Source: Liopterus haemorrhoidalis (lineage: Eukaryota; Arthropoda; Insecta; Coleoptera; Dytiscidae). Taken from it: DNA of 64,000 nucleotides. Location: positions 34,626,301 through 34,690,300 of the forward strand of contig OZ020622.1 of the NCBI GenBank assembly GCA_963971575.1. Direction: 5' to 3'. A program made the translations under genes and the position numbers. A model generated the notes under the pieces. It worked only from the letters and a program-made list of their open reading frames with translations. It had not been told where the DNA came from and ran no database searches. This document shows positions 22,010-33,568 of the stretch, piece by piece (positions within the stretch are counted from its first letter, which is position 1; each line of letters begins with the position of its first letter).

Positions 22010-23554
22010 CAGGGTGTTTGTTTGAAACGGGGCACCCCGAAAATCTCCTTTATTTGTAAAGATACAAAAAATCTTCAGAACAAAAGTTAAACTAGACAAA
22101 AAGGCCCATCTAAAGGTTACTATAAGAATTCTGAGGCACTTCCGGTTTCATCGGAAATGATGTCAACTTTTGATCTAGCATAGGGAATCGATAATTTTAT
22201 ATTTTTTTCCATTTCAAAATGGCGACCATTTATTATAACAAAATAATAATCAACATAAGTTTTACAAAGTTGAACGTAGCAAGCTTTGAAAACAATAAAA
22301 AAAGAAACAAAATATCTATAAAATAAACTGTTATAACTTTTCAATTAAATGTTTTATAAATAACAAGAGTTTAATAGTTTATTTTGCTTATTTTTGTTTG
22401 AAAAAAAATTGCATTAATTGGTAGTAAGTCGTTATTTGTACCTAATTATGATTTATGTACGATATACCAACGAAGAGATGACAGATATGGTTCTGATATA
22501 CGGAGAGTGCCAAAGAAATGCGGCTAGGGCCCAGCGACTCTATCAGGAAAGGTATCCTGATAGAGCTCAGCTGAGAAGGCAGTATTTTGCCAAATTAGTG
22601 AACAAATTAAGCCAGCGAGGTTCTTTTGAAATTCAAAAACGACGCCCAGAAAGAGCAAACCATGTAGAAAATGACGAAGAATGAATATTGGCTTACGTCT
22701 ACTTCGACTCGGAAGTGTCGGTAGATTGGTGGAGTGGTGCCAAATTGTAGGCCCAATTATTTACCATGGCAGCCTTAGAGCTAACAGGTATTTAAATTTT
22801 TTACAAAATGAAGTGGAGGATTTGTTGGATGATTTACCACTTGCTGATAGGATAGGAATGTGGTTTCAACAAGATGGAGCACCAGCTAGAAACGTGTGTG
22901 CCTATTTAAATGGCCAATACCCAGATAAATGGATTGGAACACATTCACTTAATCCCTGGCCTGCACGATCGTCGGTTCTCACGCCATTGGATTTTTTCGT
23001 TTGGGGATAGAGTGTATTGGACAACACCAACGACGATGGAAGATTTAGAAGAAAGGATTAGAAGTGCAATCCGGGATATTCAAGAGTGTACTCTTATAAG
23101 GGCGATGGAAGAGTTTTTATTAAGAATGAGAAAATGTGTGGACAATAATGGCGGTTTGATCGAACATTTGTATTTTTTTTTTTTTTTGTAAAATAATTGT
23201 AAAAAGTAATAGTTTTTTTTTTTTCTAAATAGTCAAATAGTTTATTTTAAAGATATTTTGTTTCTTTTTTTATTGTTTTCAAAGCTTGCTATGTTCAACT
23301 TTGTAAAACTTATGTTGATTATTATTTTGTAAATAAATGGTCGCCATTTTGAAATGGTTAACATAAAAATATGATTTTTTGGGTCATTGTAAAGTTAATT
23401 TAATGTACTTTTAGGAAAAAAATATAAAATGATCGATTCCCTATGCTAGATCAAAAGTTGACATCATTTCCGGTGAAACCGGAAGTGCCTCAGAATTCTT
23501 ATAGTAACCTTTAGATGGACCTTTTTGTCTAGTTTAACTTTTGTTCTGAAGATT
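22010..23554 (+). mobile_element. Long-TIR mariner-like transposon, copy 1 (right end lost)
   Basis: The left end CAGGGTGTTTGTTTGAAACG follows TA at 22008-22009. It begins a TIR of over 300 bp that includes GGGGCACCCCGAAAATCTCC, AGTGCCTCAGAATTC, ATCGATTCCCTATGCTAGATC complement blocks and TCAAAATGGCGACC. The right TIR repeats the same blocks in reverse (23240-23554) but stops short: the last ~65 bp are missing, replaced by a TTGATTTCAAATAT hairpin. Transposase pieces lie between. The element fills most of odorant receptor intron 4. Confidence 0.87.
22448..23170 (+). pseudogene. mariner-like transposase with DUF4817 N-terminus, broken
   Basis: ATG at 22448 starts MIYVRYTNEEMTDMVLIYGE, then CQRNAARAQRLYQERYPDRA. 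This is a DUF4817 helix-turn-helix common at the N-terminus of insect mariner-like transposases. After a stop at about 22682 and an apparent internal loss, the catalytic region resumes (GPIIYHGSLRANRYLNFLQN; WFQQDGAPARNVCAYLNGQY; LTPLDFFVWG). The Asp of QQDGAP and the Asp of PLDFF are 38 residues apart. The first catalytic Asp is not seen. A further frameshift at about 23008 precedes the C-terminal helices. Confidence 0.8.
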
Positions 23555-23659
23555 GATTTCAAATATCTTTTATAACATATTTGAAATCAACCAATAAAAT
23601 CACGAGACACGGTTTAAGGGTTTAATAAAAAAACTTTTTTCAATTTAATTATTGTTTAG

Positions 23660-23818
23660 AGTGGTGCAATTGCTGACGCAGCTTATGAAAGTGGATGGGA
23701 GAATATAAAAAGCTTAAAATTGAGAAAGGGTTTAGCTCTGATGATACAAAGGGCGAACAGAAAGATTAAGATTTCAGCTGGCGGATTTATAGAGCTTTCT
23801 TTTGAAACTTTTGTTGCG
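23660..23818 (+). CDS. Odorant receptor exon (conserved C-terminal motif, TM7)
   Basis: The acceptor TTGTTTAG precedes 53 codons in phase 0, ending at donor GCG|GTAAGT. The protein has the most conserved odorant receptor signature: SGAIADAAYESGWEN, LRKGLALMIQRANRKIKISA and GGFIELSFETFVA, which correspond to the loop before TM7 and its first half. The exon lies between two copies of the same long-TIR mariner-like transposon (22010-23554 and 25530-26366). Confidence 0.92.
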
Positions 23819-23904
23819 GTAAGTTCTCTAATGTAGCTAACAATCGCACAATTATTTTTTTGCACATTATCCGTTCCGTTTTTCAGCCCGATAAAATAAG
23901 ACTT

Positions 23905-24930
23905 GTTAATGCGGACACCTTTATTTTGGACGTTTGCCATTGCTGATAGTACTAGGCTAGAATAGTACAATATAATGAGTATTAGTGTCAAAAAGATATA
24001 ATACTTCAAGAGTAATATAAAAAATAAATTCGGGCGTTTCGGAAACTGCTCAACAATCTGTTTCCGTCTTCAGCGATCACGAGAAGTGATAAACATTTCA
24101 GTTTTCTTCGAGTTTTTATACCGAGTATTGTAAGAGTGGGAGCAGGTTATAGATGTGTTGCTATTGGTTGAGTGGTTGGGATCAGGTATGGGTAGGGACG
24201 GGACTACCTGCTGAGGATTAACGACCGGATTAAGGTTGTTTGTCACATGTGTGGTAATGAGTTGTTTGTTACCGGATTAGTGACTTGAGAATTAAAAGGA
24301 TTGTTTTGAATAATGGAAAGACAGAGTTGAGGAAATTCTATGCTGGCTTGGCTGACAGCATCTCCAGAGTTTTCGATCAAAGCAGACTCTTTCAATTTTC
24401 TCTTGAACTTGTTTTCCTCATACATTAAGGGTTTAGCATCTTTCCATTGAAAATGGTGTTCATTTTCCCAAGCATGTTCAGCCAGTTTGGAACTGTAAAT
24501 TTCGCACTGCTGAACTTTCTTCTTATGCTCGTTAACCCCAACCTGTAGAGGTCTCGCCAATATATTGTTTCCCGCACTGGCAGGGAATAGAGTAGACACC
24601 GTTTTTGTTTAGGACAGATTTGGGTTTCGTACATGATAGGGTAGATCTTAAAATCGAACTCGATTTGAAGGCTACTTGGATGTTATGCTTCTTTAGTATC
24701 TTACCAATTTTCTCAGATACTCCTTTATAATAAGGCATAGAGACATATCTCACTTCGTCAGTTCTAGGTGCGTCATTTTTCTTATGATTGATAGCATCAG
24801 TAATAATTTTATGACTGTAGCCATTATCCTGTAAGGTGGAACGGATGTTCTTCAATTCAACTTTTCTAGCCTAGTTCTATCAGCAATGGCAAACGTCCAA
24901 AATAAAGGTGTTCGCATTAATATTGGACCA
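23905..24930 (-). mobile_element. Penelope-like retroelement fragment with inverted ends
   Basis: A ~55-bp block at 23908-23962 (AATGCGGACACCTTTATTTT...) recurs inverted at 24865-24919. The minus strand between them carries the C-terminal linker and GIY-YIG endonuclease of a Penelope-like element. Inverted terminal pieces and 5' truncation are common in this class. A further terminal copy lies at 8921-9228. The element begins about 90 bp after the odorant receptor exon ending at 23818. Confidence 0.85.
24243..24855 (-). pseudogene. Penelope-like GIY-YIG endonuclease, frameshifted
   Basis: On the minus strand from about 24855 the protein reads DEVRYVSMPYYKGVSEKIGK and ILKKHNIQVAFKSSSILR, the conserved linker before the endonuclease. 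GVYSIPCQCGKQYIGET, the GIY-YIG core, follows. A frameshift near 24540 joins to RPLQVGVNEHKKKVQQ, then SKLAEHAWENEHHFQWKDAK and KRKLKESALIENSG. These contain the expected Arg, His, Glu and Asn positions of the nuclease. The RT domain is missing. Confidence 0.87.
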
Positions 24931-25214
24931 TTGCAAAATAATTTCAAAGATATTAAGACTTGTTAACTACAGATTATATTTCAAGAACTATAGGAAAAAT
25001 ACAGTAATGACAAAAATATTTAAATAACGACAAAATATGTAGTTAAACGACAGAATACACAGGTGAACGCCAAATCCTGGCGTCATCTCTGAACCCGTGT
25101 AGAGATTAACGTCATATGGAATTTAAAAGATTCAAAGATACATATTTTAGCATTTGAGTGATTAAAAAGCAAAATGCCGTTTTTGTTTTATTCGGTTTAG
25201 CATTTATGAGGCTA

Positions 25215-25350
25215 ATGTCCAGTTGCATCAGCTTTCCTTAAACTTTGAGCATTCCTTAAAACGTAAAAATATAATAACACAATGCGTTGCTACGAATTTT
25301 TGCGACTTTAGGCATGCTTAAAATTTAAGGAAAGCTGGTGCAACTGGATA
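25215..25350. repeat. Short palindromic MITE
   Basis: TCCAGTTGCATCAGCTTTCC at the left and its complement GGAAAGCTGGTGCAACTGGA at the right make a 136-bp hairpin with about 45-bp arms. It is noncoding and probably a foldback MITE. Confidence 0.8.
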
Positions 25351-25529
25351 ATAGAAATCTTTAACAATCTGGCTGCCATGTCAGTCATATTTGGCTGGCG
25401 TTGAATTTATTATTGGAGGCAGCTAAAGAAATTGATTTCATGCCAGGCCAGGTACGTGCTGCTATATTTAGCGGTCGTAGGACATTTTTTTTTATTGGTT
25501 TACATTCCGTAACAAAAACATCCCATTGA

Positions 25530-26366
25530 TCTAGCATAGGGAATCAATAATTTTATATTTTTTTCCTAAAAGTACATTAAATTAGCTTTACAATGACACC
25601 AAAAAATCATATTTTTATGTTAACCGTTTCAAAATGGCGACCATTTATTTACAAAATAATAATTAACATAAGTTTTACAAAGTTGAACGTAGCAAGCTTT
25701 GAAAACAATAAAAAAAGAAGCATCAACTTATTATTAATTAGTATTTAGTATTTATTGGTCTTAGTTGCACTGACTATTAACCAGTGATGTATACAATAAA
25801 ATAATATAGCAATAATAATATAAGTTACATATAAAATACATAATAAAAGTTAATAACAATAAAATTACAATTACGAATTAGAATAGACATTAAAATACAA
25901 ATATAAAATTTATTTATTTTTCTTCATTTTTATTTTTACCAAAATTTTTGTCTTTAAGAAAGCATCAACTTACTACCAACTAGTTATAACAGTTTATTTT
26001 CGAGATATTTTGTTTCTTTTTTTATTGTTTTCAAAGCTTGCTACGTTCAACTTTGTAAAACTTATGTTGATTATTATTTTGTAAATAAATGGTCGCCATT
26101 TTGAAATGGTTAACATAAAAATTTGACTTTTTGGTGTCATTGTAAAGCTAATTTAATGTACTTTTAGGAAAAAAATATAAAATTATCGATTCCCTATGCT
26201 AGATCAAAAGTTGACGTCATTTCCGGTGAACCGGAAGTGCCTCAGAATTCTTATAGTAACCTTTAGATGGGCCTTTTTGTCTAGTTTAACTTTTGTTCTG
26301 AAGATTTTTTGTATCTTTACAAATAAAGGAGATTTTCGGGGTGCCCCGTTTCAAACTAACACCCTG
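25530..26366. mobile_element. Long-TIR mariner-like transposon, copy 2 (nonautonomous)
   Basis: The same TIR family as at 22010. The left arm (25530-25725) lacks its outer part. The right arm (25975-26366) is complete, ending GGTGCCCCGTTTCAAACTAACACCCTG before TA, given here only in outline. No transposase remains. A ~230-bp AT-rich piece at about 25735-25962 is bounded by a repeated AGCATCAACTTA, which looks like a target duplication from a secondary insertion. Confidence 0.82.
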
Positions 26367-26439
26367 TATATATATTGTATATATTTTTTGTATATATATT
26401 TTTGTATATATAATTGTATATATAATTCTGTACAAATGT

Positions 26440-28846
26440 AACTGACGGCTTCGAACAAGTGAATGCTTGTCCGTCGACTTTGACTGATATGACTTTTGTG
26501 GTGATTTTCATCTGGGAGGGAACAGGCTAGCTCATCCTATCCTCATATCCCCCTATTCTGTCTTTCTCGCTCGTTTGTCTCCTTCCTTTTCCTGGCTGAC
26601 AGCATCGGTCGCACTGTTTCCCAGTTTTCCCTTAAGTGCCGCATAACCTGGACCATGTTGTCGGGTGTCAGGTTCTCTCCTGTTATCATGTATGCTCGCA
26701 ATCTTTCTGCAGTCCATCTCCCGCATACGAATAGTGTATGTTCGGCTGTGTCGACTGCGCCGTAGTAGGTTTAGTAGTCGTCCTGGTCCTTCGCAATCCT
26801 CAGGGTGAAGAACTTATAATACCCATGGGCTGTCAGAGCTTGTGTGACATAGTAGTCTTTGTTCCTGAACTTGCAGGCCAGCCACTCTGATATTTTGGGG
26901 ATGAACTTTTTTGTCCACTGCCCTTTGTCCTAATTCCTGGACCACTCCTCCTACCATTTCTCCACCGACTGTGCTCTGGCAGCATTTCTCACCTCAGATC
27001 CTCCTCCTGTCTCGTAAATCTGTCGCCTTTTCTCTGCAAGAAGTCGCAGAGGACGGGTTCTTGTCACCACTTTTAGAACCGCAGTCGACACAGTGCGCTA
27101 AGCCGAGGCTGCCACTATTAACACCTGGCGTTGAGCTTTCTCGTACAAGTTGTTGTACTTGCCATATCCTAGCATTCCGCACCAATAGAGTACAACAACG
27201 TTTTTTGTCCCCAAAACTGTCCCCAGCAAAACTTTCCTTTTGCCTCAGTTGGTGCCGAACTCCGGTGGTGGTCTAAATCTTTTTGGCCTGTTTTTGTCTC
27301 GATGTGAGGATCTGTCTATTTTTAAGGTACTCTGCCAGTATCGCTCGGAGGTACAGCGAAATTCCTAACCTCTGGAGTTCCTCCAGGATCAGCGCTCAGC
27401 TGGCGGTGTTGAAGGCGTTCTTCACATCCAGTTTAATGCGCACGTACCACGTCGCTCTGCGATTCTGCGGGGCTTCGTAACCTTTCGTAAGAGCCTGGAT
27501 CGTTGACCGGTTCTTTCGGAACCCAAACTAGAATTTACTAAGAAGATCCCTGTCTTTTATCTTACTTTCTAGTCTTTGCTGTATGAGGGCCTCATATACC
27601 TTTGATAGGGTGTTGAGGAGGAATATAGACCGGTACGACCCAGGCTCGTCTCGGTTCCTTCTTACTTTCTTAATTAAGATTAATTTATACTTAATAAAGA
27701 AGGCGGATGCACTCTTCCACTCCTCCGGACATTCCATTTTTTGCAGAAACTCATTATAGATGCCTATCATCCACTTCCCGTGAATGTCGAGGGCTATCTT
27801 GAAAGCTTCCATCGGCAGTTTGTCTGTGCCTAGCGCTTTCTTTGCCTTTCTGCTGTTGACTGCTCTCTAGTTCTTCAGACGTAAATGGTGTGACCTCCGT
27901 CTGTACTGTGGGAAAGACTGGTCGTTCCTCGATCCTCTAAGGAAACAGGCAACTAAGAATTTCCAGCTTATTGTTCTCAGGTAGCTCGTTATATCTTTTC
28001 CTGGACATACCCTTGACCACTACTTGTTAGGTGGTACTCCAGACGTCGGAGTCCACTGTCTGCAGCAGCTATTTCCAGTGTCTCCTTTTTTCAAGGACGA
28101 TAGCTCGCCCGAGAGCTCTTCTGCTGCTTCGGTACTCGGTATGTTCGGAGCTGTTCTTAAGCTACCGCGCTGGTCCCAGTTACGGATCTTGTTAGTTCCC
28201 TTCTAGCTCTGGTGCTCAGTGCCCTGAGACCACTGATGTTTTCATTCCACCAGTACGGCAAAGGTCTCCAAAACCGTGACCCTGTATTATACTAGCTCGG
28301 TGCGCCCCTGCCATCACCTCTGCGCCCTTGCGGTAGGTTATTCTGCTCGTTCGTGAGCGAGTCAACCAGCGGGGGGAGAATTGATCTGTAGACTCACCAG
28401 TCTACCAGAGCCCTTCCTGGCTCACCTGCTTGTTTGGGGCCCATCTCGTTCCTTAGCTCAAAACTGATGTAGCGGTGCAGTGAGAGGTTCTCCACCTCCA
28501 GTACCCTCCAGCCGGTGACGTGCCGTGCGAGTCTCTGGGTTGTGAGGGTGACATCTATGTAAGAGGTGCTATTGCCTCTGACGAAGGTTGGCAGAGAACC
28601 ACCAGGTTATGAACGGCTGCCCAGTCGAATATATTGCCCCTATTGTTTGTTATTGAAAACCCCCACTTTAGCTCGAACCTGTGTCCCTTCATGCTGCATT
28701 TGAAGCATTGCTGAGGGTTTTTGTATTCCTTGGCCTTCTGTCCCTTCTAGCCACAGTTCAGACACTCCTCCCTTTTGTTACTCTCTGCCTTACAGTCCCG
28801 AGCCCTGTGTCAATGCTCCAGGCAATTGTAGCACCTTGTAACATTT
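26440..28846 (-). pseudogene. R1-like LINE (ORF1 knuckles plus degraded ORF2)
   Basis: On the minus strand, high to low: ORF1 CCHC knuckles near 28690-28840 (CLNCG, QQCFKCSMKGHRFE). Endonuclease remnants follow near 28440-28610 (RGNSTSYIDVTLTTQRLARH, RVLEVENLSLHRYISFEL). RT blocks come next, including FLLNTLSKVYEALIQQRLES (27540-27620) and DVKNAFNTASW near 27395-27425. The C-terminal CCHC-type finger is near 26690-26770 (YYGAVDTAEHTLFVCGRW). The order and the DVKNAFNTASW box fit the R1 clade. Many stops and deletions are present. It is GC-richer than its surroundings and lies antisense in odorant receptor intron 5. Confidence 0.85.
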
Positions 28847-29600
28847 TTTTTTTTTTTTTTAAGCGGATAAATATTCGCAAAGACACTTGCATGCCCGCGC
28901 GTGCAGGTAGTGCAGGATTTCTACCTGCTAAAACTCCCCTTCTTCACCACGCTTGAGGCATCCAGAACCATCCGTTAGGATATCAGCGTCAGATTCCCCT
29001 GGCAGTCTATTCAGGCTCCCCTCTATTCAACTCCTGCTGTCTGCTCCTTTCTTCGGTCTCCTTCCTTTCCATGATGGCTTTGATCATCCCGTGGATGACT
29101 TCCCACTTCCTCCTGGATTGCGTCATTTCTGCAACCAGGGTGTCAGGTGTTAATGCCGCTGAGCATAGGGCCCCCACCTCCACCCTCGCCGCGTCCCTAC
29201 GCATGCACTGAAAGATGGTGTGCTCCACAGAGTCCACCATTCCGCAGTACACGCACGTATCCTCCAGGTCCTTACCGATTCTCTTCGTATATGTACGGAA
29301 AGAACCGTCATTTGTCAACCTTGTAATATTTACAAGCTCGCGAACCGCGCAATTAACCCTGCCAACCTTGATGTTTTTTTTTTTTGCTGCTAATTGAGCT
29401 GCCGCAGCCTTTGGCATCACCAGCGTCTCTGTAAACACGTCATATTTTCCTGCTCTTACGGATTTCACCACGAGCTAAGTCGTGTCGCTGGGCATCTCCA
29501 GTTCCTTGGTGACTGCCGTCTTTACCTCTCCTTCAACTGTGGTCTCGTCCAGTCCCATCTGACTCTTGTTATCTCCCAATCCTCAGCCTTATTTTTAATC
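28847..29600 (-). pseudogene. R1-like LINE 3' fragment with poly-A tail
   Basis: A second R1-type copy, 5'-truncated. The minus-strand frame 29007-29471 encodes NCAVRELVNITRLTNDGSFR, TYTKRIGKDLEDTCVYCG, DSVEHTIFQCMRRDAARVEV and a charged C-terminus. That is the usual R1 end with a C-x2-C-x7-H-x4-C finger. The tail is a T run on the + strand at 28847-28861 (poly-A on the element strand). It shares layout with the adjacent R1 copy but differs in sequence, so they are different families or old copies. Confidence 0.85.
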
Positions 29601-29770
29601 AACACAAACAACTTTCGTGTCTCACTGTGTATTACAGATAATTTTTTAGTAACTACCAGTCTTTTGTTACACAAAAATAAAATAAAAAACACGAAAACGA
29701 CTATTTTTATTTTAGTATAAATAACTAAAAACTTGTTTCATTTCCTAAATACTAAATACGAATAAAAATC

Positions 29771-30820
29771 ATGAATAATAAAATTAGCACCAGAAGTCAA
29801 ATTAACAAAAAATTATCACAAGAAAAAAAGACCTTACTAAGCCCAAATAATAGTTTAATATCTATCGTGTCGTGTGAAGATAGTGCACCGTCTCGAATAC
29901 AAAATAGATGTGGGTTCAAGGACCTAATAATAGACTTAAAAAATAAACTAGCCCGAGCAAATGCAGTGCAAGAAGAAAGTCAAGCCCAAATTGTGAAAAT
30001 GGAGCGCGAAATAGTATCTTTAAAACTACAAAATGAATCAAAAACTAAATTAATAGAAGATTTACAAAATATTATTGAAAAACCGCCAACGATTAAAACC
30101 GACGCGTGTACACAAACACTCAAAAATGTTAACAGTGGATGTACTCAAACTATAGCTACCACGTTAAAGCCCCCTAATAATCAAAGAAAATTACCATCCT
30201 CTAATAAGCCAGATGTTATTTCACCAGTTACAACATACCAGTCGAAACATATGAACAAGAACAGAGAGTTGAAGAAGAAATTATTAATTTTAAGTGATAG
30301 CCATAGCCGACACATCAGCTCTATACTAAGTAGTTATCTCAGTAATTCTTATGAAATAGAGTCATATGTTAAACCCAATGCTTCCCTCAGTGGAGTTATT
30401 AACAAACTTACAAGTGTAGCTTCAAAGTTGACCAAAGATGTGATAATCATAGGTGGCACCAACAATTTTCCGAACCACTATATATATCTGACCGAACTTT
30501 ACAAACAGATAATTAATAAAACTGAACACACAAATTTAATCGTTTTCTCAGTACCCTACAGATACGATATTCAGCAAAGTGTAAATGAAGACATATTCTA
30601 CGTGAACTGCATTCTCTACGATATTATGGAAAGTGAAACCCATGCCTATTTATTTGACACTAATTTTTATTCAGAACGTCTCAGTTTTACAAATAATGGA
30701 CTACATCTTAAATATAGCGCAAAACAATTTATATGCAAAAAGTTAGCAGAGATCATTATGCGTCCAAATATTATCACCCAAAATAATGACAATTTTTTAG
30801 ACAAGACCATAATAAATTAA
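29771..30820 (+). CDS. LINE ORF1 with coiled coil and SGNH/GDSL-like esterase domain
   Basis: An uninterrupted 349-residue ORF lies just upstream of a LINE ORF2. Residues ~45-110 form a charged coiled coil (IIDLKNKLARANAVQEESQA, KMEREIVSLKLQNE). Residues ~165-330 look like an SGNH hydrolase. The nucleophile block is LLILSDSHSRHISSIL, the GxN block is IIIGGTNNF, and the C-terminal His block is NNGLHLKYSAK. ORF1 esterases of this kind are known from CR1/L2-type LINEs. The Asp normally two or three residues before the His is not obvious (N-N-G-L-H). The gene is intact, unlike most transposon genes here, and lies in sense orientation in odorant receptor intron 5. Confidence 0.85.
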   Translation: MNNKISTRSQINKKLSQEKKTLLSPNNSLISIVSCEDSAPSRIQNRCGFKDLIIDLKNKLARANAVQEESQAQIVKMEREIVSLKLQNESKTKLIEDLQNIIEKPPTIKTDACTQTLKNVNSGCTQTIATTLKPPNNQRKLPSSNKPDVISPVTTYQSKHMNKNRELKKKLLILSDSHSRHISSILSSYLSNSYEIESYVKPNASLSGVINKLTSVASKLTKDVIIIGGTNNFPNHYIYLTELYKQIINKTEHTNLIVFSVPYRYDIQQSVNEDIFYVNCILYDIMESETHAYLFDTNFYSERLSFTNNGLHLKYSAKQFICKKLAEIIMRPNIITQNNDNFLDKTIIN

Positions 30821-30843
30821 AACTAAATTCAGGATTCTTGATA

Positions 30844-33568
30844 ATGCACCAAAACATACAATGCATATCAAATAAAATCAATATGCTCGAAGCTACTCTA
30901 GATAATTTAAATCCAAAAATTTTATTACTAACGGAACATTGGCAGTCTGAGGAACAGATTAAATATGCATCTATAAATGGATATAAATTAGTCACCTACA
31001 AATGCAGAGAAAGAGGGAGACATGGGGTAGCAGCGATTTATTGTCAAGATGAACTATTAATAAATGCAATGAAAACCGTACAGGAATTCAACATTCCTTA
31101 TATCTTCGAGTGTTGTGGAGCAGAAAGTAAAGACTTAATTATTTTATCTTGTTACCGACCGAGTGGTGCAAATGAAAATTAATTTTTTGATGTTTTCTGT
31201 GATTTGTTGAATTTTATGTCGACTACAAACAAAAATATTCTTTTAGGTGGCGATTTTAACATTGATATTTTGAAAGAAAGTTCATCAAAAAATCGATTAA
31301 ACGATATTCTTAATTCATTTGAGTTAAAATGCACAAATTTTGAACCTACGCGCATAAATTCTTGTTTGGACAATTTTATAATATCGAATACAGTGTCGTA
31401 CGATATGGCTGAAGTCACAAAAACTAATATGTCAGATCACTCTTACCAACTGATTAGATTAAACCGTACTATTAATAATTTCAAATTAAAGAACGAAGAA
31501 TATGCATATGACATGTCCCAACCTTGAAACGCAAACATGGCAAAATGTTTTGTATGAAAACTGTCCAGAAAGAGCATTTGAAAATTTTATTAACATTGTA
31601 AATTATTTCTTTAACCTTGTGTTTAAAAAAAAGAAAATTAAACGTAAAAATAGAGCCAATAAATCCTGGTTAACAACAGAAGCACTAGAACTTAAAAAAA
31701 GAGTCGATAATTTTCGCGAATTGTCTCAAAAATACGATAATTTTAAAGATATATATAAGGAATCCAACAAAAAATACCAATGTCTGCTTCGTACATTGAA
31801 AGTTGACTACAACGACGGTATTATTAAAAATTTAACAAATAAAAATAAAAAAATGTGGCAAATAATAAATGAAATTAGAAAAAAAAACTTAATAACATCT
31901 GATTTTCCGGATGATGTTGATACTGGTAACATGCAGAAAGTCACAGACATGGCAAATAATTTTAATAAATATTTCACCTCTATTGCTACTGACATGAGGA
32001 AAAATTTTGACGAAAATACTGATTATAATTATATACACAATATGATCCCATTAAACAGCGATTCTTTTTTTCTATCTCCTGTTTGCGAACAAGACACAAT
32101 AGATGCAATAAATAAATTAAAAAACTCAGCCGCTAGTGGAAACGATAAAATTTCAAATAACTTGTTAAAAAATTGCAAAAATTATATTTCAGAACCTTTG
32201 ACTCACTTAATAAATCTTTCCTTCAAAAATTTTGTCTTTCCTATAAAATTGAAACATACCATAGTAAGACCACTTCATAAAAAAGGTGATAAAAATAAAA
32301 TAGAAAATTACCGGCCGATTAGTCTTATTTCATCTATTGCTAAAGTCTTTGAAAGTATTGTTAACAATAAATTAATATAGTATTTATCAGCGACGAATCA
32401 ACTTTCCAAATCTCAGCACGGATTCCTCTAAAACAGATCGGTTGAGACGGCACTTTTTGAATACATCAATGAAATGATAAAAATAATTGATTCATCTGAT
32501 ATAGCTTTGGGAATTTTTATCGACCTCAGCAAGGCGTTTGATTGTGTCGATCAGAACATACTGTTTTCAAAAATGGAAAGGTACGGTATAAGGGGGACTG
32601 CTCTACATTGGTTTAAATCGTATCTTTCAAACAGAACACAATGTACAGTGTTCAATGAAGGCAAATTGGAGGCATGTTCGGATACAACCTCAGTGGAAAT
32701 TGGAGTTCCGCAAGGCTCGGTTTTAGGCCTAGCTCTTTTTATACTATTTGTAAATGATTTACCATATTGTTTGAGATCATTACCAAATATTAAAATAACT
32801 TCTTTTGCTGATGACAATAGCTTTCTTATAAAATGCGGAAACTCTGTAGAAATAACCTCTGCTTTTAACAACGTTATGGAGGACGTTAATAATTGGATGG
32901 ATAATAATAAATTAACAGTAAATATAAATAAAACAGCATGCGTAGCTTTTAGAACCACCCAAAATAAAGTCAACCTCGAAACCCTATTGAAATATGATAC
33001 ACATCTATTTAATTTTTCTGATCATGTAAAACTTCTTGGTATAACAATGGACTGTAATTTAAAATGGGACGTCCATGTCAATGACATTTGTCAGAAATTG
33101 TCATCATGTTTGTATGCATTAAAATATTTAAGGCATAAATGTAGTAAGGATGTGTTGCGATCTCTTTACTTTGCATGTTTTGAGTCTCATCTCAGTTACG
33201 GAATTCTTCATTGGGGACAGTCATCAGGTTGGCAAAGGGTTTTTATTTTACAAAAAAGTGCTATCCGTATTCTAGAATCATTAAGTTATAGGGAATCATG
33301 TAGAGAATACTTTAAAAAATTATCAATTTTAACTTTCCCGGCTCTATACATAAATGCGGCTATTATGTATGTCTACAAGAATAAAAGTACATTCAGTAAT
33401 AACATTCACCATAAATATAATACTAGAAATAAGAATTTGTTATTGCCTGAAGCTCACAGTACATCAGGATATCAAAAATGTGCATTTTTTAATTGCAGTA
33501 AATTTTATAATAGCGTACCGGAAGATATCATCTCCACGAAAAATATAAATACTTTAAAAAAAAATTAA
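30844..33568 (+). pseudogene. CR1/Jockey-like LINE ORF2 (EN + RT), nearly intact
   Basis: An ATG 23 bases after ORF1 starts MHQNIQCISNKINMLEATLD. The endonuclease follows: LLLTEHW, GGDFNIDIL and SDHSYQLI. The RT has NYRPISLISSIAKVFE, GIFIDLSKAFDCVDQNILF, GVPQGSVLGLALFILFVNDL, SFADDNSFLI and VKLLGITMD. A thumb/C-terminal region ends at 33568. Disruptions are few: in-frame stops at 31180-31182, 32378-32380 and 32429-32431, and a frameshift near 31520. A basic linker (FKKKKIKRKNRANKSWLTTE) joins EN and RT. The small number of lesions points to a young copy. Confidence 0.92.

Noticed and set aside
25735..25962. Named SINE or LINE insertion in the second long-TIR copy
   Set aside because: The duplicated AGCATCAACTTA suggests an insertion, but the inserted AT-rich sequence has no recognisable head, coding block or clear tail.
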